The notes beneath the pieces were generated by a model. It was given only the letters and a program-made list of their open reading frames with translations, had not been told where the DNA came from and did no database searches. Source: UBA1672 sp964352375 (GTDB lineage: Bacteria; Pseudomonadota; Alphaproteobacteria; Micavibrionales; Micavibrionaceae). Taken from it: 59,841 nucleotides of DNA. The position numbers and the translations under genes were made by a program. Where the stretch lies: assembly GCA_964352375.1 (NCBI GenBank), contig CAYGSA010000005.1, positions 1-59,841 of the forward strand, given 5' to 3'. Positions 16,661-25,534 of the stretch are shown here, piece after piece (the stretch's first letter is position 1; every line of letters begins with the position of its first letter).

Positions 16661-18336
16661 TGGCTGATGAAATTAACAAACCAGAAAATCTATCGGAAGT
16701 TGAAGGCTTTAAGACGGGAAGCCGCGGTTTGCGCGGTGACTTAGCCGAGCAGATGGATGACAGCATGACAGGCAATGTGACTGAATACGGTAAGCAACTT
16801 GTGAAGTTCCATGGGTCCTACATTCAAGATAACCGCGACCGACGTACAGAGCGGGAAGATAAAAAACTGGAATGGGCGTATTCATTTATGATCCGTTTGC
16901 GTATTCCAGGCGGCGACGTTACAGCGGAGCAATGGCTAGGTTTGCAGAAAAGCTGTGATGAGAAGGCCAGCGGTGTGATTAAAATTACCACGCGTCAGAC
17001 CGCGCAGTTCCACGGCGTTGTGAAAGCGCGGATGAAGCCGACGATGAAGGATTTTGATGCGCTTGGGCTTGATGCGATTGCAGCGTGCGGGGATGTGAAC
17101 CGGAATGTGATTACGGGGTCGAACCCTGAGTATGCGCCTTTCCATGCAGAGGTGCATGAATATGCGGTGAAGATTAGTGAGCACCTTCTGCCGCGCACGG
17201 GCGCGTTTAAGGAAATCTGGTTGGATGGCGAGAAATTGCCACAGGATGAGCCTACAGAAGAAGATCCGCTCTATAAGGATATTTATCTTCCGCGTAAGTT
17301 TAAAATTGCGATCGCTATTCCGCCGCATAATGACGTTGATGTCTATGTGCATGATATCGGCCTGATTGCGGTTGGTGAGGGTGAGCATTTTGAAGGGTTT
17401 AATGTGTCTATTGGCGGAGGGCTTGGCGCGACGCATGGGAATGAGAACACGTATCCGCGGCGCGGCGATATGATCGGCTTTATCCCGAAAGACAAAACGC
17501 TGGACGTTTGTTGGCAAATTGCGGCCGTGCAACGTGATTACGGTAACCGCGAGAAACGCAACCTTGCGCGTCTTAAATATACGCTGGATCGTTTAGGCGT
17601 TGATTTCTTTGTTGGCGAAGTAGAAAAGCGCCTTGGGTTTAAATTCGAACCCTTACGCGATGTGCCCGCCTTTGAAACGCGCGGCGATCCGTTTGGCTGG
17701 GTTGGGGATGCCAAAGGGCAATGGTATTACACAGCGTTTGTCGAAAGCGGGCGCGTTGTTGATGAGGATGGATATAATATTAAATCTGCCCTTATTGAGC
17801 TTGCGGAAACGGGTTTATGCGCATTCCGTATGACCGCTAATCAGAACATGATGATGACTTATGTTGCCGAAAAAGACAAAGGCACGATTGAGGATATCTT
17901 GTTTAAACATGGCATTACGATTGAGGCGATGAATGCAACGCGCCGTGAAGCGATGGCGTGTGTTGCGCTGCCGACTTGCCCGCTTGCGTTGGCGGAGGGG
18001 CAACGTTACTTGCCAGAGTTTGCTGGTAAACTTGAAGCGTTGCAGGAAAAGCATGGCATTCTTGATCGCCCTATCACCACGCGTATTACGGGCTGCCCGA
18101 ATGGGTGTGGTCGTTCATATGCCGCGGAAATTGGGCTTGTTGGGAAGAACCCCGGTAAATATGTTCTGCGTCTTGGCGGGGATTATGAGGGGGAGCGCCT
18201 GAACAGTGTTTACCTTGAAGAGGCGGACGAGGCAGAAATTTTGGAGACGCTCGATAAGCTCTTGGGTGAATACGCCAATGATGCTAAAGAAGGAGAAAGC
18301 TTTGGCGATTATAGCCAACGCACACTCTTTGGCTGA
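16660..18336 (+). CDS. cysI: Sulfite reductase hemoprotein subunit
   Basis: Catalyses the six-electron reduction of sulfite to sulfide on a coupled siroheme/[4Fe-4S] centre. The four cluster cysteines fall at residues 434, 440, 479 and 483 (CVALPTC and TGCPNGC), the same numbers as in E. coli CysI. Siroheme/sulfite-binding signatures are also visible: TTRQTAQFHGV (about 109-119), CGDVNRNVITG (about 145) and IGGGLGATHGNENTYPR. Length is 558 aa, normal for the family. It starts on the last base of cysJ, so the two subunits are translationally coupled. Confidence 0.96.
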   Translation: MADEINKPENLSEVEGFKTGSRGLRGDLAEQMDDSMTGNVTEYGKQLVKFHGSYIQDNRDRRTEREDKKLEWAYSFMIRLRIPGGDVTAEQWLGLQKSCDEKASGVIKITTRQTAQFHGVVKARMKPTMKDFDALGLDAIAACGDVNRNVITGSNPEYAPFHAEVHEYAVKISEHLLPRTGAFKEIWLDGEKLPQDEPTEEDPLYKDIYLPRKFKIAIAIPPHNDVDVYVHDIGLIAVGEGEHFEGFNVSIGGGLGATHGNENTYPRRGDMIGFIPKDKTLDVCWQIAAVQRDYGNREKRNLARLKYTLDRLGVDFFVGEVEKRLGFKFEPLRDVPAFETRGDPFGWVGDAKGQWYYTAFVESGRVVDEDGYNIKSALIELAETGLCAFRMTANQNMMMTYVAEKDKGTIEDILFKHGITIEAMNATRREAMACVALPTCPLALAEGQRYLPEFAGKLEALQEKHGILDRPITTRITGCPNGCGRSYAAEIGLVGKNPGKYVLRLGGDYEGERLNSVYLEEADEAEILETLDKLLGEYANDAKEGESFGDYSQRTLFG

Positions 18337-18350
18337 AAAAGGAATATTAC

Positions 18351-19199
18351 ATGCTCGCGATTATTGGTGGTTCAGGTCTTTATGCTTTGGATGAAATTAC
18401 GGTTGTAGCGGAGCATGATATTGATACGCCGTTCGGTAAGCCATCCGCGCCGATTGTTGAAGGTGAGGCGTTTGGGTCGAAAGTTTTGTTTTTACCGCGT
18501 CATGGTCGTAACCATGAATTTTTACCATCAGAGGTTAATTTTCGCGCGAATATTTATGCGCTGAAATCGCTTGGTGCGCGCACGGTTTTGAGTATTTCTG
18601 CGAGCGGGTCATTGCAGGAAGAAATTGCGCCAGGTAATTTGGCACTGGCATCGCAGTATTTTGATCATACGCGGGGCTTTCGCAAGAACTCGTTTTTTGG
18701 TGAGGGCGTGACTGCACATATTTCGACGGCTGAGCCGACCTGCCCTATTTTGGCAGATGATGTTTTAAAAGCGGCGAAGGATATCGACTTACCTTTGCAC
18801 TCAGATAAGATTTACGCCTGTGTTGAAGGGCCGCGTTTAGGGACAAAGGCGGAGAGTAATTTCTTGCGGGGCGCCGTTAAAGCCGATGTTGTTGGCATGA
18901 CGAATGTGCCTGAATCCTTCCTCGCCCGTGAAGCGCAGATGGGGTATGTGACCCTTGCCATTGCAACGGATTATGATTGCTGGCGCGAAGATCCTGACGA
19001 GCATGTAAGCGTTGAAGCGGTTTTTGCAGTGTATAATGAAAATATCGGCAAGATTAAAAAGCTTGTTCTTAGAATTCTTGAAAATGGCATTTCTGAAACG
19101 CCAGACCATATCCGCACGGCGCTTCAAGGCGCGGTCATGACGCCAGATGAGCGTTTGAACACTCAACAAAAAGAATGGCTCGATATTTTACGAGCATAG
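18351..19199 (+). CDS. mtnP: S-methyl-5'-thioadenosine phosphorylase
   Basis: Splits methylthioadenosine, a by-product of polyamine synthesis, into adenine and methylthioribose-1-phosphate, the first step of methionine salvage. Family motifs: GGSGLYALD at the N-terminus, LPRHGRNHEFLPSEVNFRANIYALKSLGA (phosphate/purine site, residues about 48-76), SASGSLQEEIAPG, FFGEGVTAHIS, CVEGPRLGTKAESNFLR, and ATDYDCW. It lies 14 nt after cysI and may be cotranscribed, placing sulfur salvage with sulfite reduction. The agmatinase at the left edge would feed the same polyamine route, though it is far away. Confidence 0.92.
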   Translation: MLAIIGGSGLYALDEITVVAEHDIDTPFGKPSAPIVEGEAFGSKVLFLPRHGRNHEFLPSEVNFRANIYALKSLGARTVLSISASGSLQEEIAPGNLALASQYFDHTRGFRKNSFFGEGVTAHISTAEPTCPILADDVLKAAKDIDLPLHSDKIYACVEGPRLGTKAESNFLRGAVKADVVGMTNVPESFLAREAQMGYVTLAIATDYDCWREDPDEHVSVEAVFAVYNENIGKIKKLVLRILENGISETPDHIRTALQGAVMTPDERLNTQQKEWLDILRA

Positions 19200-19208
19200 G
19201 TGGCATTT

Positions 19209-20087
19209 ATGGATTTTGTTGATGTTCTTCAAGAGTATAAAACAGTTCTTGGTGGTGTTTTTATTGGGGTTGCAACCATTGTAGGTGTTGTGATGAACGC
19301 AGCCTATACGCGGCGTGTTGAGCGACAGGCCAAGCGCGAAGACAATGCGAGTTTTAGCTCAGCTATTGCTTCGGAACTGATTGATAACGCTGATAATTTA
19401 ATGGATTTGTATTTTCAGATTTCCTGTCCTCAAAAGACACAGAAAAGTTTAAAAATTACCGGTTATAAGCAATTTAATACTCTGGCATATGAGAGCCTTC
19501 TGGAGCATATCGGTAAGCTCGGCCCTACTTTGTCGTTTATGGTGGTTGATGTTTACGGCGATGTTATGAAGATCAAAACACGCCTGAATACGCTTACTGA
19601 TGACGAAATTTATGGCTGTAAAGACGAACTGCAGCCCGATATTCAGGACGTTTTGGTCAAAGCCGTTACAGGGTCTGTTATGTTGTATCTTTATGCTGAT
19701 TACATGTCAGGGCGTAAATGGATGGATGCGATCAAACCACAGAGGCTTTTGTGGATTGAGAAAACGCTCGATATGTTTTTTGATTATGTTGGAAAAACAG
19801 ATACAGATCTTGACTTTATTTCGCAGGAAGATGATCATGACGTTACGTTTCTCAAACGTTTCAAAGATCCCGATAAGCGTCTCTATATTAAGGATTTTTT
19901 TAAAACCATTAATCATACCCATGACCGGCTTCATCATGCTGAAGCTTGGCAGGCGCAGATTTTATTGCGTTCACTTTCTTATAAATTGCACAACATGCTG
20001 ACGATGTTTTTAGATCATAGCCCGCCCGAGTATTATATTCTTTCTGAGCGGAGCTATGATGAGATTGTTAAGAAAATGTCTCGTTAG
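19209..20087 (+). CDS. Unrecognised membrane-anchored protein
   Basis: The start at ATG 19209 is preferred over GTG 19200 because AGGTGG lies 5 nt upstream. The 292-aa protein has one N-terminal membrane helix (about residues 12-32), then a basic stretch (YTRRVERQAKRED) suggesting a cytoplasmic C-terminal domain of mostly helical, charged sequence. No catalytic motif is recognised. It follows mtnP with 9 nt between stop and start, so it is likely the last gene of that transcript. Its stop abuts the stop of the convergent peroxiredoxin-like gene. Confidence 0.7.
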   Translation: MDFVDVLQEYKTVLGGVFIGVATIVGVVMNAAYTRRVERQAKREDNASFSSAIASELIDNADNLMDLYFQISCPQKTQKSLKITGYKQFNTLAYESLLEHIGKLGPTLSFMVVDVYGDVMKIKTRLNTLTDDEIYGCKDELQPDIQDVLVKAVTGSVMLYLYADYMSGRKWMDAIKPQRLLWIEKTLDMFFDYVGKTDTDLDFISQEDDHDVTFLKRFKDPDKRLYIKDFFKTINHTHDRLHHAEAWQAQILLRSLSYKLHNMLTMFLDHSPPEYYILSERSYDEIVKKMSR

Positions 20088-20705
20088 TTATTTCGATGCC
20101 GGCTCAATATTGGCAAGTGCATCGACGGCCGCTAAAACATCTTTTATCGGAGCACGTTTTTTGTAATCTTCGTTCACAAAGGCGTAAGTTACGATACCCT
20201 TGTTATTGATTACAAATGTTCCAGGAATTGGAAGTTCTGCGCCTGACAGTCCGTTACGCTTTGCTAAGGTTTCTCCCGTTTTCTTTTCTACGTACTTACT
20301 GGTTTTTGCAATTGTTTTTTCATCAGCAAACCATACAAGATCGTAGGCACGAATAACGTCGTTTCCAGAATCGCTTAGCACTTCAAATTCAAGGTCTTTG
20401 ATCAGAACCTGATCAACCATGCTTTCAGGTTTTTCCGGAGAAATCGCGACGAGCTGCGCACCCATGTCTTGAATTTTCTGTAAGTTTTCCTGATATGCGT
20501 GGAGCTGATCATTGCAGTATGGGCACCAGCTGCCGCGATAAAATGTAAGGATGACCGGGCCTTTTTCGAGCATTTTAGAAAGTCTTTTTTCATGCCCATT
20601 TGCATTGGCTAACGTAAAGTCCGGCGCTTTCTGTCCGACCTCTAAGCCTGCTGCATGAACGGGCGCAGTTATTAACATTAGTGCAAAAAGTATATATTTA
20701 ATCAT
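20088..20705 (-). CDS. Exported peroxiredoxin-like (AhpC/TSA) protein
   Basis: A signal peptide (MIKYILFALMLITAPVHA) is followed by a thioredoxin-fold domain: GQKAPDFTLANANG, then FYRGSWCPYCNDQL with a CxxC in the peroxidatic position, and ISPEKPES. This matches the PRX-like2 subgroup of peroxiredoxins, which act as thiol peroxidases or thiol-disulfide oxidoreductases. The export signal puts it in the periplasm. The C-terminal third (GTFVINNKGIVTYAFVNEDYKKR) completes the fold. The ribosome site is GAGGAA before the ATG at 20705. Confidence 0.85.
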   Translation of the reverse strand: MIKYILFALMLITAPVHAAGLEVGQKAPDFTLANANGHEKRLSKMLEKGPVILTFYRGSWCPYCNDQLHAYQENLQKIQDMGAQLVAISPEKPESMVDQVLIKDLEFEVLSDSGNDVIRAYDLVWFADEKTIAKTSKYVEKKTGETLAKRNGLSGAELPIPGTFVINNKGIVTYAFVNEDYKKRAPIKDVLAAVDALANIEPASK

Positions 20706-20728
20706 TCGTTTTTCCTCATGTTTTTGTC

Positions 20729-22228
20729 TTATTCGTTAGAAGTATCGAATTGGATACCTTGGGCGAGCGGTAAATCTTCAGAAAAGTTTACAGTGGAGGT
20801 CATGCGGCGCATGTAGCCTTTCCATGCGTCTGATCCGCTTTCACGGCCGCCGCCTGTTTCTTTTTCTCCGCCGAACGCGCCGCCGATTTCTGCGCCGGAT
20901 GTTCCAATATTTACGTTGGCGAGGCCGCAATCAGCGCCGCTTTCGCTGGTGAAGAGTTCTGCTTCGCGCAGGTCGTTGGTAAATATGGCGGAGCTCAAGC
21001 CCTGTGGCACTGCGTTTTGGCGTGCTATTGCGTCGTTTATCTCGGTGTATTTGAACACATATAATATCGGCGCGAAGGTTTCTTCGGCGATGTTTGAGCC
21101 ATCAGGCATTTCGACGATTGCGGGTTTGACGTAGAAGGCATTCGGGTATTCACTTTCAAGCGTGCGCCCGCCGCCTGTTATTTTTCCGCCATCCATATTT
21201 GCGGCATTTAGCGCATCCTCCATCGCAAGGTATGATTGCTCGTCGATGAGTGGACCGATGAGTGTGCCCTTCTCTAAGGGGTTGCCAATCGGCAGGCCTT
21301 CATATGATTTTTTGATGCGCGGGATGAGATCGTCGTATATATCGGCGTGTACGAAAATGCGGCGGGTGGTTGTGCAGCGCTGCCCGCATGTGCCGACCGC
21401 GCCGAAGACGATTCCTTGAAAGGCGAGATCGAGGTCTGCGGTTGGGGCGATGATGATGGCGTTGTTTCCGCCAAGCTCCAGGATTGATCTGCCGAAACGC
21501 CCTGCCACGCGTGGGGCAACGGCGCGGCCCATTGCGGTTGAGCCTGTCGCGCTGATGAGGGGGACGCGTTTGTGATCAACCATGGCTTCGCCAATATCGC
21601 GCTCTCCGATGAGGAGTTGTTGCAGCTCTTGCGGCGCGTCATCGCCGAATTGTTGTATCGCTTTGTGTAGTAAGTTGTGACACGCCAATGCGGTTAGCGG
21701 TGTTTTTTCCGAGGGTTTCCAGATCAGAGAATTTCCGCAGACGAGCGCGAGGGCGGCGTTCCATGACCACACAGCGACGGGGAAGTTAAAGGCGCTGATG
21801 ATGCCTGTGGGGCCGAGCGGTTGCCAGATTTCGCGCATTTTATGGCCGGGACGCTCTGAGGGCATAGTGAGGCCGTAGAGCTGGCGCGAGAGGCCGACTG
21901 CGAAATCGCAGATATCAATCATCTCTTGCACTTCGCCCAGACCCTCTTGGTAGATTTTGCCACATTCGAGCGCTACGAGCGCGCCGAGGGGGTCTTTATG
22001 CTCGCGCAGGATATTGCCGAGGATGCGGACAAGTTCGCCGCGGCGCGGCGCGGGGACGGTGCGCCAGTGTTTGAAGGCCTCGACGGCGTGTGCGATTTTG
22101 TCTTGGACGTCCTGCACGCTGTCAGTTTGGACAGTGCCGATTTTTGCGCCATCAATAGGAGAGAAGACGTTCAGATCACCTTGTTGCGGATCAAGCCCAA
22201 GTTTTTTAAATATCTCGTCTTTTTGCAT
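20729..22228 (-). CDS. amaB: ALDH7-family aldehyde dehydrogenase (2-aminoadipate semialdehyde/piperideine-6-carboxylate dehydrogenase)
   Basis: A 499-aa NAD-dependent dehydrogenase closest by motif to antiquitin/ALDH7A1: GPTGIISAFNFPVAVWSWNAALALVCGN, ELGGNNAIII, TCGQRCTT with the probable catalytic Cys285, and the C-terminal EIGGAFGGEKETGGGRESGSDAWKGYMRR block. The family oxidises aminoadipate semialdehyde to 2-aminoadipate in lysine degradation. That role is supported by the divergent neighbour HglS, the 2-oxoadipate-consuming enzyme of the same pathway. The symbol is by analogy; substrate is inferred. Confidence 0.88.
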   Translation of the reverse strand: MQKDEIFKKLGLDPQQGDLNVFSPIDGAKIGTVQTDSVQDVQDKIAHAVEAFKHWRTVPAPRRGELVRILGNILREHKDPLGALVALECGKIYQEGLGEVQEMIDICDFAVGLSRQLYGLTMPSERPGHKMREIWQPLGPTGIISAFNFPVAVWSWNAALALVCGNSLIWKPSEKTPLTALACHNLLHKAIQQFGDDAPQELQQLLIGERDIGEAMVDHKRVPLISATGSTAMGRAVAPRVAGRFGRSILELGGNNAIIIAPTADLDLAFQGIVFGAVGTCGQRCTTTRRIFVHADIYDDLIPRIKKSYEGLPIGNPLEKGTLIGPLIDEQSYLAMEDALNAANMDGGKITGGGRTLESEYPNAFYVKPAIVEMPDGSNIAEETFAPILYVFKYTEINDAIARQNAVPQGLSSAIFTNDLREAELFTSESGADCGLANVNIGTSGAEIGGAFGGEKETGGGRESGSDAWKGYMRRMTSTVNFSEDLPLAQGIQFDTSNE

Positions 22229-22300
22229 GATGTGTAGCCCTACTTGGTTATAATCTTTAAATAGTATGGTATAATAATGTTTGCTATAAAAGGGTTATTT

Positions 22301-22371
22301 GTCATTCCAGCGCATGCTGGAATCCATTTAGAATAAAGTTAGAATAGATCCTGAGATACGCTCAGGATGAC
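22301..22371. repeat. Palindromic GTCAT...ATGAC element upstream of hglS
   Basis: A 71-bp element with terminal inverted repeats GTCAT/ATGAC. It contains two hairpins: TTCCAGC-GCAT-GCTGGAA (22305-22322) and ATCCTGAG-ATACG-CTCAGGAT (22348-22368). It ends 19 nt before the hglS start, between a TATAAT (22270-22275) and the gene, so it probably lies in the mRNA leader. A related element sits inside the ABC-F gene at 25230. Confidence 0.8.
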
Positions 22372-22390
22372 ATGAAACGAAGGATTATAT

Positions 22391-23692
22391 ATGAGTAGTA
22401 GTTTTATCCCTTCTGATGAAATACGGGCGCGGTTTTCGCGTGCTATGTCGGTGATGTACCGAGAAGAAGTGCCTGCTTATGGGACTTTGCTTGATCTTGT
22501 GGCCGAAACGAATGCACGTGTTTTGAGCGATAATGTTGATTTGCATGACGCACTTGAGCAGAGCGATAATTTAGACCGCATATCAGAGGAGCGCCACGGT
22601 GCGATTCGTCTTGGTGCAGCCAATGAGCTTCGGATGATGTCACGTGTGTTTGGTGTTATGGGTATGGAAGCTGTAGGTTACTATGATTTAACGCAGGCCA
22701 ATGTGCCTGTGCATTCCACAGCGTTTCGCGCTTTGGATGCGCAAAGCCTTTCGAACTCTCCGTTTCGTGTGTTCACCTCCTTGCTGCGCACTGATTTGAT
22801 TACAGACGATGATCTACGTGCAAAGTCGGAAGCGATTCTTGCGGCGCGTGATATATTTACGCCGCGCCTGAGAGACTTGGTTGAGAAGGCTGAGACGCAA
22901 GGTGGCTTGAGTGAGGATGATGCGCAAAATTTTATTGAACAGGCGACTTATACTTTCAAATGGCATGAAGAGGCCGCTGTTGGTAAAAGCTTTTATGAGG
23001 CGCTCAAGGATGCTGATCCGCGGGCGGCGGATATTGTGTGTTTCAAGGGCCCGCATATCAATCACCTGACGCCGCGCACGCTGGATATTGATGTTATTCA
23101 TGCGGAGATGCCTGCGCGCGGGATGGATGCAAAGAATGTGATTGAAGGACCGCCGCCGACGCATAATATATTACTGCGTCAGACGTCGTTTAAAGCGCTG
23201 ACTGAGAAGGTGGAATTTGAAGGCGAAGACGGTTTGCATACTGCGCGATTTGGAGAGATTGAGCAACGCGGCGCAGCGCTGACGCCTAAAGGGCGGGCGC
23301 TGTATGATGAAATTTTAGGACGTGTTCGCGATACAATACCCCCTGCCCCTGACGGGTCTAATGCGGCGGAGTATATGCGCGTTTTAACCGAGGCATTTGT
23401 ATCGTCTTTCCCTACAGACCCAGAAGATATGCGCCGCGAGGGATTAGCGTATTTTCAAGCCTATAAAACTGCGGCGGGCGAGACGGCCTATACGCCGATT
23501 ACATATGAGGATTTCTTGCCTGTCAGCGCGGCAGGGATTTTTGCCTCTAATGCCCATGATAAAGATCGTGACGATGCGTTTGCGCGCTCCTCTCAGGCGG
23601 AGTTTGAAGCGGCGCTTGGTCATGCTGTGCACAGTGAGTTTGATGTCTATGAGAAAATGCAGCAAGAATCCCTTGAATCTATTGAGAATTAG
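22391..23692 (+). CDS. hglS: 2-oxoadipate dioxygenase/decarboxylase (HglS/YdcJ family, DUF1338)
   Basis: Converts 2-oxoadipate to D-2-hydroxyglutarate with O2 and Fe(II) in the D-lysine/2-aminoadipate pathway. The protein aligns along its whole 433-aa length with the remembered E. coli YdcJ sequence: EEVPAYGTLLDLVAETN, SEERHGAIRLG, VPVHSTAFR, NPFRVFTSLLR-like, INHLTPRTLDID, LLRQTSFKAL, ARFGEIEQRGAALTPKGR and ITYEDFLPVSAAGIF. The likely metal ligands are His69, His225 and a glutamate of GEIEQRG (289 or 291), with substrate arginine Arg73. The ribosome site GAAGGA lies about 7 nt before the ATG. It is divergent from the ALDH7 gene and probably cotranscribed with the ABC-F gene 16 nt downstream. 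Confidence 0.9.
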   Translation: MSSSFIPSDEIRARFSRAMSVMYREEVPAYGTLLDLVAETNARVLSDNVDLHDALEQSDNLDRISEERHGAIRLGAANELRMMSRVFGVMGMEAVGYYDLTQANVPVHSTAFRALDAQSLSNSPFRVFTSLLRTDLITDDDLRAKSEAILAARDIFTPRLRDLVEKAETQGGLSEDDAQNFIEQATYTFKWHEEAAVGKSFYEALKDADPRAADIVCFKGPHINHLTPRTLDIDVIHAEMPARGMDAKNVIEGPPPTHNILLRQTSFKALTEKVEFEGEDGLHTARFGEIEQRGAALTPKGRALYDEILGRVRDTIPPAPDGSNAAEYMRVLTEAFVSSFPTDPEDMRREGLAYFQAYKTAAGETAYTPITYEDFLPVSAAGIFASNAHDKDRDDAFARSSQAEFEAALGHAVHSEFDVYEKMQQESLESIEN

Positions 23693-23707
23693 TGTTCTAT
23701 CCTAGGC

Positions 23708-25534
23708 ATGTCTGATCTTATTTTAAGTGTTGAAGAAGCGAGTGTCTTGATTGCGGGGAAACCGTTTTTTGAGGGCATGACGTTTCACATCCATTCAGGG
23801 CGCAAGATTGCTCTGGTTGGTAAGAATGGCGCGGGTAAAACGACGCTGATGAACATTATCACGGGCGATCGTGAGATTGATGATGGGACGCGCTTTCTTT
23901 TCCCTGGCACCACGACAGGATATATGCAGCAGAATGTTGAACCTAAGCCTGGTCAGACAGTGCGGGATTTTGTGTTTGAGGGGTTGTCGGATGACCTTGA
24001 GGACTGGGACGTTGATTACCGCATTGAGATGGTTATCGCGCCCCTGCTTTTGAATGTTGATGATCGGCTAGATACTCTCTCTGGTGGGCAGCTCCGCCGC
24101 GCTGCACTGGCTCGGGCGCTTGTAGAGGAGCCAGATATCTTGCTGCTTGATGAGCCGACAAACCATATGGATCTGGAGCTGATTGAATGGCTGGAGAGTT
24201 ATATTGCCGCCTATCGCGGGGCGGTTTTGATTGTGTCGCATGATCGACGTTTTTTGGCGAACACAACAGATCGTGTGTTTTGGCTGGATCGCGGTGAGAT
24301 GAAAGTTGCGCCGCAAGGGTTTGCCCATTTTCAGGAATGGTCGGCGGAAATGCTGGCGCAGGAAGGCCGTGCCCTTCATAACCGCGCAAAGAAGGTTGAA
24401 CAAGAGATAGCCTGGGCGAATAAGGGCGTTAAGGCGCGTGTTAAACGCAATGTGCGCCGTCAGGCCGAGGCATTCGAGGCGCGGAATGAATTTGAGAAGG
24501 ATCAAAAAGCTTATCGGCGTGTGACATCTATGATTGAATTGCCGCCGATTACGGCAGAAGAGTCTTCGCGTAATGTTGCGGAATTTTTCAATGTAGGAAA
24601 ATCCTATGGAGAGAAAAAGATTCTGGATAATTTCAATATGCGGATCAAGCGCAAAGACCGCATCGGCATTTTGGGAAAAAATGGAGCAGGTAAAACGACG
24701 TTTTTGAGGATGCTTACGGGCAGTGAAAAGCCTGATCTGGGGCGTATCAAGATGGCGAAGGATTTGAGCTTTAGCTATTTTGATCAGAACCGTACGATGT
24801 TGAAGGCTGATAAATCGCTCAAGGATAATTTGTGTCCTGAGGGCGCAGATTATTTAGACGTGCGCGGCAAGTCTCGTCATGTGTGCGGGTATTTGAAAGA
24901 CTTTCTTTTTGACCCTGAGGATGCGTGGCGGCAGGTTTCGACGTTATCAGGAGGACAGAAAAACCGCCTTATGTTGGCGAAGGTTTTGGCTGATCCTGGC
25001 TCTATGCTTATTCTGGATGAGCCGACGAATGATCTTGATATGGATACGCTGGATATGCTGACGGGCGTGCTTAAGAGCTATGATGGGACGTTGTTTGTTG
25101 TCTCCCATGATCGGGATTTTTTGGATCAGGTTGTAACAAAGATGCTGGTGTTTGAAGGTGACGCGGTCGTTGAGGGGATTGTAGGCGGCTACAGTGATTA
25201 TATTGCGTGGAAGAAGACGCAGACAGAGTGTCATCCTGAGAGTCGCGAAGGATCTAAAAGCAGGAAGCCAGTTTCTGCGGCCTCGCCTCAGAATGACAAG
25301 AAAAATACATTTGGGTTTAACCAAAAACGTGAGCTTGATCAGTTGCCGAAAGAGATTAAAAAACTTGAAAAAGATATCGCGAAGCTTGAAGATTTGTTAG
25401 CAGATCCTGAGCTTTATCTGAGTGATGCCGATACGTTCATGAGCGCGTCTATGCGCTTGCCTGAGCTGCAAGATGCACTGGACGAGAAAGAACTTCGTTG
25501 GTTGGAGCTTGAGGATATTAAATCCAAAGCCTAA
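23708..25534 (+). CDS. uup: ABC-F ATPase, Uup type, with an embedded palindromic element
   Basis: A soluble protein with two ATP-binding cassettes and no membrane segment; Uup-type ABC-F proteins act on ribosomes or DNA intermediates. Walker A motifs GKNGAGKTT lie near residues 38 and 322, signature LSGGQ near 124 and 413, and DEPTNHMDLEL/DEPTNDLDMDT are the Walker B regions. The interdomain linker (about 220-275) is basic. The C-terminal coiled coil (LPKEIKKLEKDIAKLEDLL) is typical of Uup. Between the second cassette and the coiled coil, residues about 508-530 (starting CHPESREGSK) are encoded by a 68-bp GTCAT...ATGAC palindromic element kept in frame. The 3' end overlaps the convergent desaturase by 4 nt. 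Confidence 0.9.
   Translation: MSDLILSVEEASVLIAGKPFFEGMTFHIHSGRKIALVGKNGAGKTTLMNIITGDREIDDGTRFLFPGTTTGYMQQNVEPKPGQTVRDFVFEGLSDDLEDWDVDYRIEMVIAPLLLNVDDRLDTLSGGQLRRAALARALVEEPDILLLDEPTNHMDLELIEWLESYIAAYRGAVLIVSHDRRFLANTTDRVFWLDRGEMKVAPQGFAHFQEWSAEMLAQEGRALHNRAKKVEQEIAWANKGVKARVKRNVRRQAEAFEARNEFEKDQKAYRRVTSMIELPPITAEESSRNVAEFFNVGKSYGEKKILDNFNMRIKRKDRIGILGKNGAGKTTFLRMLTGSEKPDLGRIKMAKDLSFSYFDQNRTMLKADKSLKDNLCPEGADYLDVRGKSRHVCGYLKDFLFDPEDAWRQVSTLSGGQKNRLMLAKVLADPGSMLILDEPTNDLDMDTLDMLTGVLKSYDGTLFVVSHDRDFLDQVVTKMLVFEGDAVVEGIVGGYSDYIAWKKTQTECHPESREGSKSRKPVSAASPQNDKKNTFGFNQKRELDQLPKEIKKLEKDIAKLEDLLADPELYLSDADTFMSASMRLPELQDALDEKELRWLELEDIKSKA
25230..25297. repeat. Palindromic element inside the uup coding region
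   Basis: Terminal arms GTCATCCTGAG (25230-25240) and CTCAGAATGAC (25287-25297) pair with one mismatch. An inner hairpin ATCCT...AGGAT lies next to the left arm. It belongs to the same general type as the element at 22301-22371. The reading frame passes through without a stop. Confidence 0.85.
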
